Positions 1 to 8,697 of a DNA stretch of 64,000 nucleotides are shown here, piece after piece. Each line of letters starts with the position of its first letter. The first letter of the stretch is position 1. The stretch covers positions 1 through 64,000 of the forward strand of contig DASXKV010000018.1 in the NCBI GenBank assembly GCA_036496605.1, written 5' to 3'. The notes below the pieces were generated by a model. That model did no database searches. It was not told the DNA's origin and saw only the letters and a program-made list of their open reading frames with translations. The translations under genes were made by a program, and so were the position numbers. Origin of the DNA: Gemmatimonadaceae bacterium. Lineage in GTDB: Bacteria; Gemmatimonadota; Gemmatimonadetes; Gemmatimonadales; Gemmatimonadaceae.

Positions 1-32
1 CAGAAGAAGAGTGCACTGCGAGCTCAATCGCA

Positions 33-50
33 GCGGACGATCTCGTCCGC
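33..50. repeat. Short perfect hairpin
   Basis: GCGGACGA and TCGTCCGC are separated by a 2-base loop, giving an 8-bp perfect stem. A related string (CGGACGAAGTCCGCC) follows at about 103-117, so the first 120 bases carry two GGACGA-type hairpins. No T-run follows. It may be the edge of the repeat element that begins downstream. No gene is visible in bases 1-366. Confidence 0.4.
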
Positions 51-118
51 CAAGCAACCATCAGGGCTGATTGCACGGGAAAAAACGCCCACGCAATCCG
101 CACGGACGAAGTCCGCCC

Positions 119-396
119 TTGACAATCGCTCTCATAGAACCACTGACATGGCGCTGAGACCGCTGACTCGCTCCTCAACAGCGACGGCTCCATGCACCAA
201 GGAGCAGAGGGTTTCTTGTTCCGATGCGTCGGGAAGCCTCCAACGGTCAGGGAGCCTCCCGACACATTCACAAATTCACAACGTCACTGCGCGCGGAGCT
301 GTCTCCGTACACGGAGCCCGTCAGTGGTTTCAGCGCAGTGTCAGCGATTTCAGCGGCCCGCTAATCTCAACCGTTCCCGGAATCCTGTGATGAACC
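119..396. repeat. Gene-less repeat element, copy A
   Basis: About 280 bp, imperfectly repeated at 11334-11640. Shared blocks are the left end with two CACTGAC/GCTGAC units (137-167), a core with CTCCATGCACCAAG (188-201), a GGAAGCCT block, a CGCGGAGC..GTCTCCG block, and a right end with GTCAGTGGTTTCAG and GTGTCAGCGATTTCAG (320-356). The ends are roughly inverted repeats of each other. The terminal 40 bases (357-396) are present at the other locus in inverted orientation (11334-11373). No transposase is encoded, so this is MITE-like. It overlaps the 3' end of the adjacent GxxExxY gene. Confidence 0.65.
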
Positions 397-891
397 AATT
401 ATTGGACTCGAACAGTGGGCCACGGAAGCCACTGACACGGCGTTGGCACCGCCGAAGGATTGCGTGGACCGATCTTTCAGCCGGGAGATGACTGGGTATT
501 CGCGAGTGCTGTCGAGGATGACTCGTTTGACTTTCGGCTTCGGGCCAAAGAATAGAATGAGACCGAGAGGCAGCCGAGTCACGTTCAAGTAGTTGAGCAC
601 TTGTGGTATCGCTTCGGAGTCGAGGAATCGGCCCGTCTTTATCTCTACGATAAGCGTCTTTTCGATGATCAGATCGGCGCGATAGCGCCCAATCGCCTCA
701 CCCAGATGGAATAGCTCGAAGGGCACTTCTCGCTCAACGCCAAGCCCCGCGAGCTTGAGTTCGACGGACAGTGCCCGTCTGTAGACGGATTCCAAAAAGC
801 CGAATCCAAAGGCGTCGTAGGTACGGTAGAATCCCGCGATGACGTCGCCTGTGAGCTCAGAAAGCGGATAGTTCGCGTCAACGAATGCCAT
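367..891 (-). CDS. GxxExxY family protein (PD-(D/E)XK-like), C-terminally extended
   Basis: The signature is GFLESVY at about residue 34, in the usual context FYRTYDAFGFGFLESVY. It is followed by a region resembling a restriction-endonuclease-like core: the acidic string RADLIIEKTLIVEIKTG (D..EIK) and QVLNYLN, then LILFFGPKPKVKR. The family is typically about 125 residues and of unproven function, often grouped with PD-(D/E)XK nucleases. The core ends near residue 128; about 45 further residues are encoded by the neighbouring repeat and are probably a read-through tail. I chose the ATG at 891 because it matches the usual family start; a GTG at 915 is also in frame. The gene lies between two copies of a GTGTCAGC..TTTCAGCGGCC direct repeat. 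A paralogue is at 62648-63121. Confidence 0.85.
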   Translation of the reverse strand: MAFVDANYPLSELTGDVIAGFYRTYDAFGFGFLESVYRRALSVELKLAGLGVEREVPFELFHLGEAIGRYRADLIIEKTLIVEIKTGRFLDSEAIPQVLNYLNVTRLPLGLILFFGPKPKVKRVILDSTREYPVISRLKDRSTQSFGGANAVSVASVAHCSSPIIGSSQDSGNG

Positions 892-966
892 GCGCAACGA
901 TGGCCGCAAGCGCACACTAAGTACTCATCCTTCCAGCGCCAGCTGTTGCCTATCGCCGCCGGGAAC

Positions 967-1045
967 CAGTCAGCGTTTTCAGGGCCGTGTCAGCAGTTTC
1001 AGCGGCCCCCTACGGCTCATTCCGAAATTCCGCGAAAAACCCCTT
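967..1045. repeat. Right-end copy of the repeat element (copy C)
   Basis: This stretch carries GTCAGCG-TTTTCAGGGCC, then GTGTCAGCAGTTTCAGCGG, then CCCCTACG, matching the right end of the 11.3 kb element (11562-11640) more closely than copy A does. With copy A it brackets the GxxExxY gene as direct repeats. A degenerate left-end-like string, AAGCCACTGACACGGCG, at about 426-442 suggests the gene sits inside its own unit of roughly 415-1045. It overlaps the last codon of the next gene by two bases. Confidence 0.6.
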
Positions 1046-1526
1046 ACTTCGCCGGCGTCGCGATACTGCCCGGATTCGCCAGCCGCGGCGAATCGTGAAT
1101 GATCTCTCCACCGAGATACGCCGTGCGAGCGACGGTGCTGAGCCCGAAGAGCGCGAGCACGGCGACGACGACGCGGAGCCACACCGGCGGAAGTCCCATC
1201 GTCTCGCGGCGAAGCATTCGCCACCACGTATACGCGCTTGCCGCGCCCATGACGAGCACACAGCCCAGCGCCCATCCCGCCGCGGCATCGTGCGCGTCGA
1301 CCATCGAGCGCACGACGTACCACGTATTGCGAAGCGCGTCGGACGCCTGATCGCCGGCGAAGTACACGGGGTAGATGCTCAGTCCCGCCAGCGTCAACGT
1401 CGCCACGGCGTACAGCCAGACGGCGCGTTGCCTAACGATCAGCGCGAGCGCCAACACCGCGCTCCCGACCACGGTGAGGATGATCGGGAAGTGATTGATG
1501 AGGATGTGAATGTAGGGCCAGTTCAT
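1044..1526 (-). CDS. Small integral membrane protein, DUF2231-like
   Basis: 160 residues with four hydrophobic segments: about residues 8-32 (HILINHFPIILTVVGSAVLA), 36-56, 84-104 and 115-135. The N-terminal HxxxNHFPI pattern followed by a hydrophobic stretch resembles the DUF2231/DUF2231-like membrane family, but I cannot confirm membership. The frame is open another 87 codons upstream; that part is arginine-rich and runs back over the NUDIX gene, so I take the ATG at 1526 as start. It lies 29 bases downstream of the NUDIX gene on the same strand and could share a transcript. The function is not recognised. Confidence 0.7.
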   Translation of the reverse strand: MNWPYIHILINHFPIILTVVGSAVLALALIVRQRAVWLYAVATLTLAGLSIYPVYFAGDQASDALRNTWYVVRSMVDAHDAAAGWALGCVLVMGAASAYTWWRMLRRETMGLPPVWLRVVVAVLALFGLSTVARTAYLGGEIIHDSPRLANPGSIATPAK

Positions 1527-1555
1527 ATGGGTCCGGTGAGATGTCCGGGCGAAGG

Positions 1556-2107
1556 CTAACCTTTCGTGTCGCGACCGGTGAGCACCACGCGTATCGAGCG
1601 GCGAAGCCGGCCCATCGTTCCCTCTTCGCCGCGTCCATCCCCCGATCGCGCGCGTGGGTATGGTCGGCCTTCCTCCTGGAGCACGTCGAGGGGGTAGGCA
1701 GCGCCACCATTCATGACGTATCGAATGACTTCCTCGATGCCGCGGCGACGAAGCTTGTATTTCGGGAGCTCCGCAAGCGAAACCCACTCGGCACGCAGCG
1801 ACTCCCGATCCGGCTTCTGCTTCGTCGTCGTCGCGCCGCGTGGCTCGCCGAGGAACACGACGCGCAGTCGCGCCTCGCTCCCGGGTGTGTGTTCGATGCG
1901 CAGGATGCCGGTCAATCGGATCTTGACCCCTGACTCCTCCAGCGTCTCGCGCACCGCTCCTTCGGCGATCGACTCCTCGGGCTCGACGCGCCCTGCCGGA
2001 AGATGCCAGCCCTGATCCTTCTTTCGCTCCTGCACGAGGAGAAAGCGGTCGCCATGCTTGACGACGACCGCAGCGAAATACCAGGTAGGAATCGGCTCGC
2101 GTGGCAA
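1556..2107 (-). CDS. NUDIX hydrolase
   Basis: The protein begins with a beta-strand-rich region (TWYFAAVVVKHGDRFLLVQE) and carries a complete NUDIX box GX5EX7REX2EEXG at about residues 39-61 (GRVEPEESIAEGAVRETLEE followed by SG). These glutamates bind the divalent metal used to hydrolyse nucleoside diphosphates linked to another moiety; the substrate cannot be read from the sequence. After about residue 140 the chain is basic, low in hydrophobics and probably a disordered tail. The start codon appears to be TTG at 2107. Same strand as the small membrane gene 29 bases downstream. Confidence 0.85.
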   Translation of the reverse strand: MPREPIPTWYFAAVVVKHGDRFLLVQERKKDQGWHLPAGRVEPEESIAEGAVRETLEESGVKIRLTGILRIEHTPGSEARLRVVFLGEPRGATTTKQKPDRESLRAEWVSLAELPKYKLRRRGIEEVIRYVMNGGAAYPLDVLQEEGRPYPRARSGDGRGEEGTMGRLRRSIRVVLTGRDTKG

Positions 2108-2135
2108 AGCTCGAGGGGTGGCTGGTCGCTGAAAA

Positions 2136-4292
2136 TTACGGCAACGCGTACGCTACGTAAGCGTCACCGGACGGCGTACCGAGCTTCCCGCCACCCGCCG
2201 CGATCACGACGTACTGCTTGCCATGCACCGAGAACGTACTCGGCGTCGCGTAGCCGGCCGCCGGCAGCGACGTCTCCCACAGTAGCCTGCCCGTCGACTT
2301 GTCGAACGCGCGAAATTTGGCGTCCTGCGTTGCGGCAATGAAGACGAGTCCGCCCGCGGTCACGATCGGTCCACCGTACTGCTCCGCGCCGGTGTTGCTC
2401 ATGCCCTTGGCCGACAGCTCGGAGTGATCGCCAAGCGGAATTCGCCACTTGTACGCACCGGTGTTGAGATCGATCGCGCTCAGCGTGCCCCACGGTGGCT
2501 TGATCATGGGCATGCCGGCCGAGTCTCGCCATCGCTCGTAGCCAAGGAACGCGTAGGGTGCCTTTGCTGACTCGACGCGATGCGTCGATCTCGCAAGCAC
2601 TACATGCGGCTTGCCCACGAGATACGCGATCACCGCACTCTTCTCCTTCTCCGGCAGGTTCGCAAACGCCGGCATGAAGCCGCGTCCGCGCTCGATGACG
2701 TCCTGCAACTGGTCGATGGAGAGACGCGAGCCGACGCCGACGAGCGATGGCGCGCGCTCCTGTCCGCGCCGGTCGCGTCCATGGCAGCTCGCGCAGGCCG
2801 CTGCATAGACTGCCGCTCCGGTGCGCGAGCGACTCGCGATCGGAACCTTCGCGACCTCGCGCATCGCGGCGATCCAGGGGACGTCGCTCGCGTTGACGTA
2901 GATCACGCCCGTCGTGGTATCGACGGCCGCGCCGCCCCACTCGCCGCCACCATCGAAGCCGGGGAGAATGATCGTGCCCTCGACACTCGGCGGCGTGAAG
3001 AGCGAGTCGGCCCGAAGGGCATGAAAGCGCTCGAGTGCTGCCGCGTGCGCCTCCGGGCTGATACTCGTTAGGTCGACCTCGGTCATGCGCTGCCGCGCGA
3101 AGGGAGCCGGCTTCGCGGGAATCGGCTGCGTCGGCCACGCCTGTTCGCCGCGCAAATCGGACGACGGAACGGGTCGCTCCTCGATCGGAAAGAGCGGCTT
3201 GCCCGAGGTACGGTCGAACACGAAGACGAACCCACTCTTGGTGATCTGCGCGACCGCGTCGACGCGATGGCCGCCGCTCGTCAGGGTCACGAGATTCGGC
3301 GCGGCGGGGAGATCGCGATCCCAGAGATCGTGGTGCACCGACTGGAAGTGCCAGATTCGCCTTCCGGTGTTGGCGTCGAGCGCGAGCAGGGTATTCGCGA
3401 AGAGATCCGCGCCGACGCGATCGCCGCCATAAAAATCTGGGGTCGCGGAGCCGGTTGGTATGTAGACGATGCCGCGTTTCACATCTACTGACATGCCCGG
3501 CCAGGAATTCGAGCCGCCGACCGTGCGCCACGCATCCGCGGGCCACGTCTCGTAGCCAAACTCGCCGGGTCGCGGAACCGTGTGAAAGGTCCAGCGGATG
3601 CGTCCCGTGTGCACGTCGTACGCTCGCACGTCGCCGGGCGCGGAGCCTTCGCCTTCGCCGACCCGCGATCCCTGGATGAGCAAATCCTTATAGGCGACGC
3701 CGGGGCTCGTCGCAACGAGATACTCGCCGGCGACGTCGCGGCCGAGTCCAGCCGCGAGATCGAGCGAGCCGAGGTTGCCGAAGACGCGATCCGGCTTTCC
3801 CGTGCGCGCGTCGAGCGAATAGAGCCGGCGGCCGGCGGTGAAGAAGATCCGCGCATCGCGATCGTCTGCCCAGTAGACGACGCCCCGGTTCACGTGCGAC
3901 TCGCGCGTGCCGCTCGCGAATGGATCGAATCGCCAGAGGAGCGCGCCATTGTCGGCGCGAAGCGCAACGATGGCGAGCGCCGGTGTGGTCGTATAGAGAA
4001 CGCTATCGACGACGATAGGGGTCGCCTGCATCTCGGAATGTTCGGTTGGGATGTCGCCCGTGTGATAGGTCCACGCCACGCGTAGCTGGCCGACGTTGCC
4101 ACGGTTGATCTGGTCGAGCGACGAGTACCGGGAATTGCCTGGTTCGCCTCCGGTGACGCGCCAATCGATGGATGGTTCGGTGCGCCGGCCGCATGCGCCG
4201 GCGCCGAGCAGCGCGCCGACCGTCAGCGCACGCCTAACCGTCGACAGCCACGGCTCGCCCGACGGCCTCAACTCGGGGTCTTGTTCGGTCAT
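2136..4292 (-). CDS. PQQ-dependent dehydrogenase with embedded cytochrome c domain
   Basis: 718 residues from the ATG at 4292. An N-terminal twin-arginine/hydrophobic segment (VRRALTVGALLGAGACG) suggests export, with a possible non-canonical lipobox. The body has beta-propeller repeats typical of quinoprotein alcohol/glucose dehydrogenases (TPIVVDSVLYTTTPALAIVA, ALDANTGRRIWHFQ, AIDLNTGAYKWRIPLGDH). Between the last blades is a single-heme c domain with CASCH, then a possible distal Met in GRGFMPAF. This matches membrane-associated glucose/alcohol dehydrogenases that oxidise a periplasmic substrate and hand electrons to a cytochrome. The substrate is not determined. No PQQ biosynthesis genes are in the window, so the cofactor may be scavenged or made elsewhere. 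It is divergent from the phosphoesterase gene, with about 95 bases between starts. Confidence 0.88.
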   Translation of the reverse strand: MTEQDPELRPSGEPWLSTVRRALTVGALLGAGACGRRTEPSIDWRVTGGEPGNSRYSSLDQINRGNVGQLRVAWTYHTGDIPTEHSEMQATPIVVDSVLYTTTPALAIVALRADNGALLWRFDPFASGTRESHVNRGVVYWADDRDARIFFTAGRRLYSLDARTGKPDRVFGNLGSLDLAAGLGRDVAGEYLVATSPGVAYKDLLIQGSRVGEGEGSAPGDVRAYDVHTGRIRWTFHTVPRPGEFGYETWPADAWRTVGGSNSWPGMSVDVKRGIVYIPTGSATPDFYGGDRVGADLFANTLLALDANTGRRIWHFQSVHHDLWDRDLPAAPNLVTLTSGGHRVDAVAQITKSGFVFVFDRTSGKPLFPIEERPVPSSDLRGEQAWPTQPIPAKPAPFARQRMTEVDLTSISPEAHAAALERFHALRADSLFTPPSVEGTIILPGFDGGGEWGGAAVDTTTGVIYVNASDVPWIAAMREVAKVPIASRSRTGAAVYAAACASCHGRDRRGQERAPSLVGVGSRLSIDQLQDVIERGRGFMPAFANLPEKEKSAVIAYLVGKPHVVLARSTHRVESAKAPYAFLGYERWRDSAGMPMIKPPWGTLSAIDLNTGAYKWRIPLGDHSELSAKGMSNTGAEQYGGPIVTAGGLVFIAATQDAKFRAFDKSTGRLLWETSLPAAGYATPSTFSVHGKQYVVIAAGGGKLGTPSGDAYVAYALP

Positions 4293-4388
4293 TGTCAGGC
4301 CGCTCGACGAGATGGGGTACAAAGATGAATTTTGATCTTGATTCCGGCCATCCCCCGCAGCAAGCCCGATCATCAAAAAGGGAGACTC

Positions 4389-5585
4389 GTGACAAAGCCT
4401 CTGGTTCTCTCATGCGCGGCGCTCGCAGTCTTGCTCGTCGGCGCTCCCGCGGCGGCGCAGCAGATCGGTGGTACCGTCTTCGTCGACGCGAACGGCAATG
4501 GCCGGCGCGACTCGAACGAGCGCGGCGTCGCTGGCGTCGCCGTCTCCAACCAGGACACGGTTGTGACGACGGACGCATCGGGCGCCTTCCGCATTCCGCG
4601 CGGCAGCTCGCGGATCGTTTTCGTCTCCTTCCCCGATGGCTTTCGCGCGCGCGGCGCGTTCTGGCGCGCGGTCGGTGACAGCGCCTCGAGCATCGCCTTC
4701 GCACTCACGGCGACAGGACGCGTCCGCGCGTTCAGCTTCGTTCACGCGTCCGATACTCACATCTCGCCCGCGAGCGTCGACCGCACGCGCCGCCTCGGCG
4801 CGCTCGTCGATTCACTCTCGCCCGCGTTCCTGATCGTTACCGGCGATCTGGTGCGCGACGCGCTCCGCGTCGGCGAGCCCGAGGCGACGAGCTACTACGA
4901 TCTCTTCGCGCACGAGACGTCGGCTTTTCGCACGGCCATGTGGACCGTGCCCGGGAACCATGAGAATTTTGGTATCGAGCGCGACAAATCACACGTCAGC
5001 GCGACAAATCCGCTGTACGGTCGAGGTATGTACCGCAAGTACTTCGGCCCGGATTACTACTCGTTCAACTACGGCGGCGTGCACTTCGTCGGGCTCAACA
5101 CCGCGGACATCGAGGATCGGTGGTACTACGGACACGTGGACAGCCTGCAGCTCGCGTGGCTCCAGCGCGACCTCGCGCTCGTTCCGCCGACGATGCCCGT
5201 CGTCACCTTCGATCACATTCCATTCGTCTCGACCATCGAAGCATTCAACGGCTACATGGATGGCCCGCCCGCTCCGTCCCTGATCACGGTGAATGGAAAG
5301 ACGGTGTATCGGCACACGGTCTCCAATGCCGGTGATGTGTTGAGCATCCTGCGCAAACGGAACCACGTCCTCGCTCTCGGCGGCCATTTCCACGCGGCCG
5401 AAAAGGTGGTGTACGAGATCGAGGGCCAGCGGACGCGATTCAATCTCGCGGCGGCGATCGTGGGCCCGACGAACTCACATGGCCTGGTCTTTCCGTCGGG
5501 CGTGACGCTCTACACGGTGCGCGACGGCGTGATCGACGATGGGAAGTTCATACCACTCGGATTTCCGGAGCGCGTAACGCCGTAG
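4389..5585 (+). CDS. Secreted calcineurin-like metallophosphoesterase with N-terminal SdrD-B-like domain
   Basis: I take the GTG at 4389, preceded by AAGGGAGA, as start; it gives a clean signal peptide (KPLVLSCAALAVLLVGAPAAAQQ). Residues about 25-90 resemble a carboxypeptidase-regulatory/SdrD B-type repeat (GTVFVDANGNGRRDSNERGV). The catalytic domain follows with all metallophosphoesterase motifs: ASDTH, TGDLV, GNHE, FDHIPF and GGHFHA, the residues that bind two metals. The same two-part layout occurs in bacterial exported phosphoesterases related to purple acid phosphatases and phosphodiesterases. Expected location is periplasmic or extracellular, hydrolysing a phosphate ester I cannot specify. 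It stands alone, divergent from the quinoprotein gene. Confidence 0.87.
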   Translation: MTKPLVLSCAALAVLLVGAPAAAQQIGGTVFVDANGNGRRDSNERGVAGVAVSNQDTVVTTDASGAFRIPRGSSRIVFVSFPDGFRARGAFWRAVGDSASSIAFALTATGRVRAFSFVHASDTHISPASVDRTRRLGALVDSLSPAFLIVTGDLVRDALRVGEPEATSYYDLFAHETSAFRTAMWTVPGNHENFGIERDKSHVSATNPLYGRGMYRKYFGPDYYSFNYGGVHFVGLNTADIEDRWYYGHVDSLQLAWLQRDLALVPPTMPVVTFDHIPFVSTIEAFNGYMDGPPAPSLITVNGKTVYRHTVSNAGDVLSILRKRNHVLALGGHFHAAEKVVYEIEGQRTRFNLAAAIVGPTNSHGLVFPSGVTLYTVRDGVIDDGKFIPLGFPERVTP

Positions 5586-5668
5586 AACACTCTTCAGGTG
5601 AACGGCTCGCCGCAAGTTGGTCTCCGCAGAGTTGCGTGTGTTCTCGGTCATGCAATCGCGGAAACAAA

Positions 5669-5947
5669 CCCGCCAGGCCACACTGACGAAGAGCTATTAC
5701 GGATGCTTCGGATAGGGCGGATGCTTCTGATCTCTCCTCGAGCGCGCACAGCTCCGCTCGCAACGAGCCGGGATGCACTTTGTGAACGACCTCGGTTAGC
5801 CACCAGCGTCAGTGCTCGACTGGTGTGCCGTTCACAAAACATTCCGACTCTGGAGAGAGGAGTCCGACGATTCGAGGAACGATCAGAAGCATCCGCCCTA
5901 TCCGGAGCATCCGCAATGAACCTGTTCAGTGTGGCCACCTCGGCGGG
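5669..5947. repeat. 280-bp inverted-repeat (hairpin) element, MITE-like
   Basis: The whole interval folds on itself. The best arms are a 24-bp perfect match at 5709-5732 and 5881-5904 (core GGCGGATGCTTCTGATC). Outer arms pair GGCCACACTGA with TCAGTGTGGCC, and CCCGCC (5669-5674) with GGCGGG (5942-5947). Inner arms pair TTTGTGAACG (5779-5788) with CGTTCACAAA (5829-5838). There is no coding potential. It fills the gap between the convergent 3' ends of the phosphoesterase gene and the next gene. It could be a non-autonomous mobile element, or a large transcribed hairpin acting as bidirectional terminator. Confidence 0.7.
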
Positions 5948-5969
5948 CACCCAAGAGAGCAAAAACCGT

Positions 5970-6971
5970 TCAGTCCCGAGGCGACGGCGCGACAACGAGA
6001 GGCGTTCGATCGATGCGCGCCATGCGGAAGTGGCCTCGAGCAGCACAGCGGTAGGCGCGCTGGGCCCACGCGCCGCTCACGCTGTCGCCCTCAATCCGCC
6101 CCCACATCGACAGGCCGCCGTGCGCAACACTTGGAATGAGCTCGACCTGCACGGAGTCCGTGCCGCTGAGTGCGCCGAATACCTCGGTTGCCGTCGTTGT
6201 ATCGACGGAACCGGCAGCCGTGTCGCGCGCGAGCGGAGCGCCAAACATGGGCGCGAAGTCGACGGAAAACCGTCCACGTGCGGCCGTACCTTCGGTCACG
6301 AACATCAAACGGCCGCGCACTCGCCTAACGGTCGGAGCCGGCGCATTGGTGCTCGCCGAGTCGAGCGTGTACTCGACGTCCCAGGTTCCAGTCAGCGACG
6401 GCGATGGTGGCGGCGCAGTGACAGCGGCGCCGCCTAACGTCACGGCCGGCGTGGCTGGCGGACGCGCGAACCGGAGATTGTGCCACCAGACTGCCTTGCT
6501 CAACTCGCCGTCCGCGCCAAACTGGAGCGGCACGCTGATGGCGAATGCGCCGAGCCCGACGCCAGCGATGACCTGGTCGCGCTTGCTCACGTGACCGGCG
6601 CCAATCGCGCGGAGAATAGCGACGCCAATCGCCAGAGCGCCCGCGTCGGTGAAGCCTGCGCCAACTCGACGTAAGTGCAAGGCACGGCGTGCATGCCCGG
6701 CCGCCGAGTCGGCGCCGGCCACTGACGCGTCGGGACCACGCAGCGCGTCGGTGACGTCCATTGGCCAGAAGAAATGCAGATTCGCGACGCGCTGTCCCGT
6801 GCTTCCACGCACGACGCCGAGACCGTCCCAGCTTGGCGCGATACGAAGCGCGCAGGCGCTATAGCTGCACGTCGTGTCCGCCACAGTAGCGCGAGACGGA
6901 CCGACCACCTGCGCGTCCGCTTGGGATCCAACGACACACCCAACGACGGTGAATAGCCAGCACTGTCTCAT
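5970..6971 (-). CDS. Uncharacterised secreted protein
   Basis: 333 residues from the ATG at 6971, which begins a signal peptide (MRQCWLFTVVGCVVGSQADAQ). A small cysteine pair follows (DTTCSYSACALR). The middle has a hydrophobic pair of segments (about residues 110-150, GALAIGVAILRAIGAG and VIAGVGLGAFAISVP), then a Pro/Ala linker and a C-terminal beta-rich domain starting LTGTWDVEYTLD. The same kind of GTW..YTLD start is seen in lipocalin/avidin-like secreted domains; this is a weak resemblance. I do not recognise a family. Codon use and GC-rich third positions support it being real. It lies downstream of the FAD oxidase gene on the same strand. Confidence 0.7.
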   Translation of the reverse strand: MRQCWLFTVVGCVVGSQADAQVVGPSRATVADTTCSYSACALRIAPSWDGLGVVRGSTGQRVANLHFFWPMDVTDALRGPDASVAGADSAAGHARRALHLRRVGAGFTDAGALAIGVAILRAIGAGHVSKRDQVIAGVGLGAFAISVPLQFGADGELSKAVWWHNLRFARPPATPAVTLGGAAVTAPPPSPSLTGTWDVEYTLDSASTNAPAPTVRRVRGRLMFVTEGTAARGRFSVDFAPMFGAPLARDTAAGSVDTTTATEVFGALSGTDSVQVELIPSVAHGGLSMWGRIEGDSVSGAWAQRAYRCAARGHFRMARIDRTPLVVAPSPRD

Positions 6972-7009
6972 GATATGCGCTCGCTGATCAGGCTCGCCGA
7001 TCCATTGCT

Positions 7010-8509
7010 TCAGTGGGACGGCCGGATCGACAATGCGTGCCGGAAGACGTTCCGCGGGTCCCACTGGTCTTTGACACGCTGTAAGCGCGGGTAGTTTGCC
7101 TGGTAATACAAAGTCGACCAGGATACGCCAGAAGTATTCAACGACGGATCGGCGAGATCGGTGTCAGGATGGTTGATCAAAGTGCCATCGTAGGCGTCGC
7201 CAGGTACCGGCACGCCACCCGTATCGGCGAATAAATCCCGATAAAAAGCCCGCGCCCAGGCCAGGTTCTTCTCTTCCTCGCGTGGATCGAGCCAGCCGGT
7301 GTTGCAGGCGATGTCGAAGATGGCGCCGCGTTGAGGCGATGCCGTCGCATCGGGCGCGATGGCGTTCACGCGTCCGCCATACGTCGCGAAGCCCAGCATC
7401 CCGCCCATGACGTCGTGCGCGTCGCTCGTTAGGTTGTCGTAAGCGATGGCCACCTGATGATCGGTGAGTCGCCTCTTGAGGAGCGCATCCTTGACCTTCG
7501 AGCAGACGCCGCCCGGCGGCATGCCGAAGAGATCGGGGAAGGGGTTCAGCGCGAAGTCGAGCCACGACATTCGTGCAATCTCCTTCTTGCTCGGCGCGAT
7601 CGTGCGCTCGCCTAACGCCGCAAGGTAATCCTCGATTTGGCCCTCGGCGGCCCCGCCGGCGGTGCTCATCCCGCGAATTACGATCGTCCCGAACTGTTTG
7701 CGGTGGAGCTCGAGCAGCGTCCAGAGCGACGTGTTCGGTGACTCGGCGTCGCTGTTGCGCTCCGACCACGTGCCATGATTGGTGAGTAGTTGCTCAAAGA
7801 TTTCACGATCGACGTCGCTCCAGCTCCACTCCGCCCGGAAGGTGGTGATCGATTCCGGCGCCTTCGGCAACGAACGGAAGCAGTAGCGCGTGACGACGCC
7901 GAAGTTTCCGGCGCCGCCGCCGGTGTGCGCCCACCACAGCTCACGATTTGGATCGGACTCCTCGCGGGTGGCGACGACGTTTCGCGCACGGCCACTGGCA
8001 TCCACGGTCACCACTTCGACGGCGTAGAGATAGTCCGCGGCAAGGCCGAGCTCGCGGCAGAGAAAGCCAAAGGCGCCGCCCGCGACGTGCCCACCCATGC
8101 CGATCGCCGGATACTCGCCGAGCGGGAGCAGCGTGCCCCATCGCTCGTGTAGCGCCTTGAAGGTTTCGCCGACGGTGGCGCCAGCCTCGACCGCGACGGC
8201 GTGCATCTCGTGATCGTAGTAGACGCGCTTCATCGGTGAGACGTCGAGAATCACTCGAACATCGGGATCGGAGACGAATCCCTCGAGGCAATGGCCGCCG
8301 CTCGTCACGACGAGCCGTCGTCCCTCGCGCGACGCGTCTTCTACGGCGCCGATCACCTCCTCGGTCGAGCTAGCGATCACGACGTAGTCGGGCCGCCCGC
8401 TGAAGCGTTTGTTGAAGCGCTTGTCGACGACGTCATGGTAACGGCGATCGTCCGGCCCGATGTGGGCTGGTGCGCTCGATGAGTCTTTGCTGATGTCCGT
8501 CGACAACAT
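7010..8509 (-). CDS. FAD-linked oxidase, BBE family
   Basis: 499 residues from the ATG at 8509. The FAD-binding PCMH-type domain is clear: VVIASSTEEVIGAVEDA, then VVTSGGHCLEGF where the His is the usual 8-alpha-histidyl FAD attachment residue, then GATVGETFKALHERWG and IGMGGHVAGGAFGFL. The C-terminus ends with a berberine-bridge (BBE) motif region (YYQANYPRLQRVKDQWDPRNVFRHALSI). Enzymes of this type oxidise sugars, alcohols or secondary metabolites with O2. The expected second FAD-linking Cys is not obvious in this reading, so attachment may be single. The frame opens 40 codons upstream but those residues do not look like family sequence. Divergent from the CoA-transferase gene. Confidence 0.88.
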   Translation of the reverse strand: MLSTDISKDSSSAPAHIGPDDRRYHDVVDKRFNKRFSGRPDYVVIASSTEEVIGAVEDASREGRRLVVTSGGHCLEGFVSDPDVRVILDVSPMKRVYYDHEMHAVAVEAGATVGETFKALHERWGTLLPLGEYPAIGMGGHVAGGAFGFLCRELGLAADYLYAVEVVTVDASGRARNVVATREESDPNRELWWAHTGGGAGNFGVVTRYCFRSLPKAPESITTFRAEWSWSDVDREIFEQLLTNHGTWSERNSDAESPNTSLWTLLELHRKQFGTIVIRGMSTAGGAAEGQIEDYLAALGERTIAPSKKEIARMSWLDFALNPFPDLFGMPPGGVCSKVKDALLKRRLTDHQVAIAYDNLTSDAHDVMGGMLGFATYGGRVNAIAPDATASPQRGAIFDIACNTGWLDPREEEKNLAWARAFYRDLFADTGGVPVPGDAYDGTLINHPDTDLADPSLNTSGVSWSTLYYQANYPRLQRVKDQWDPRNVFRHALSIRPSH

Positions 8510-8697
8510 TCTTGGATACGCTCTCGGGTACGGATCGAGCCGAGCGCCGAAGGCCCAACCTCCGGTGTACTCGGTAACGGCAAAGACAATCTCGTTCCGG
8601 CCGTGCCCGAGCGGCAGGTACCTTCCCAATCGGCGACGGTGAGCGGCACTGTTATGGTCCGTGCGGCTGCCCTCGTACTACGAATCGATACAGACTT

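Noticed and set aside
2164-3546. Minus-strand frame of 460 codons inside the quinoprotein gene
   Set aside because: It is a shifted frame of a well-supported gene; its translation is rich in Arg and lacks any domain.
5598-6437. Plus-strand frame of 279 codons
   Set aside because: It overlaps the inverted-repeat element and the opposite-strand secreted-protein gene; no domain or signal.
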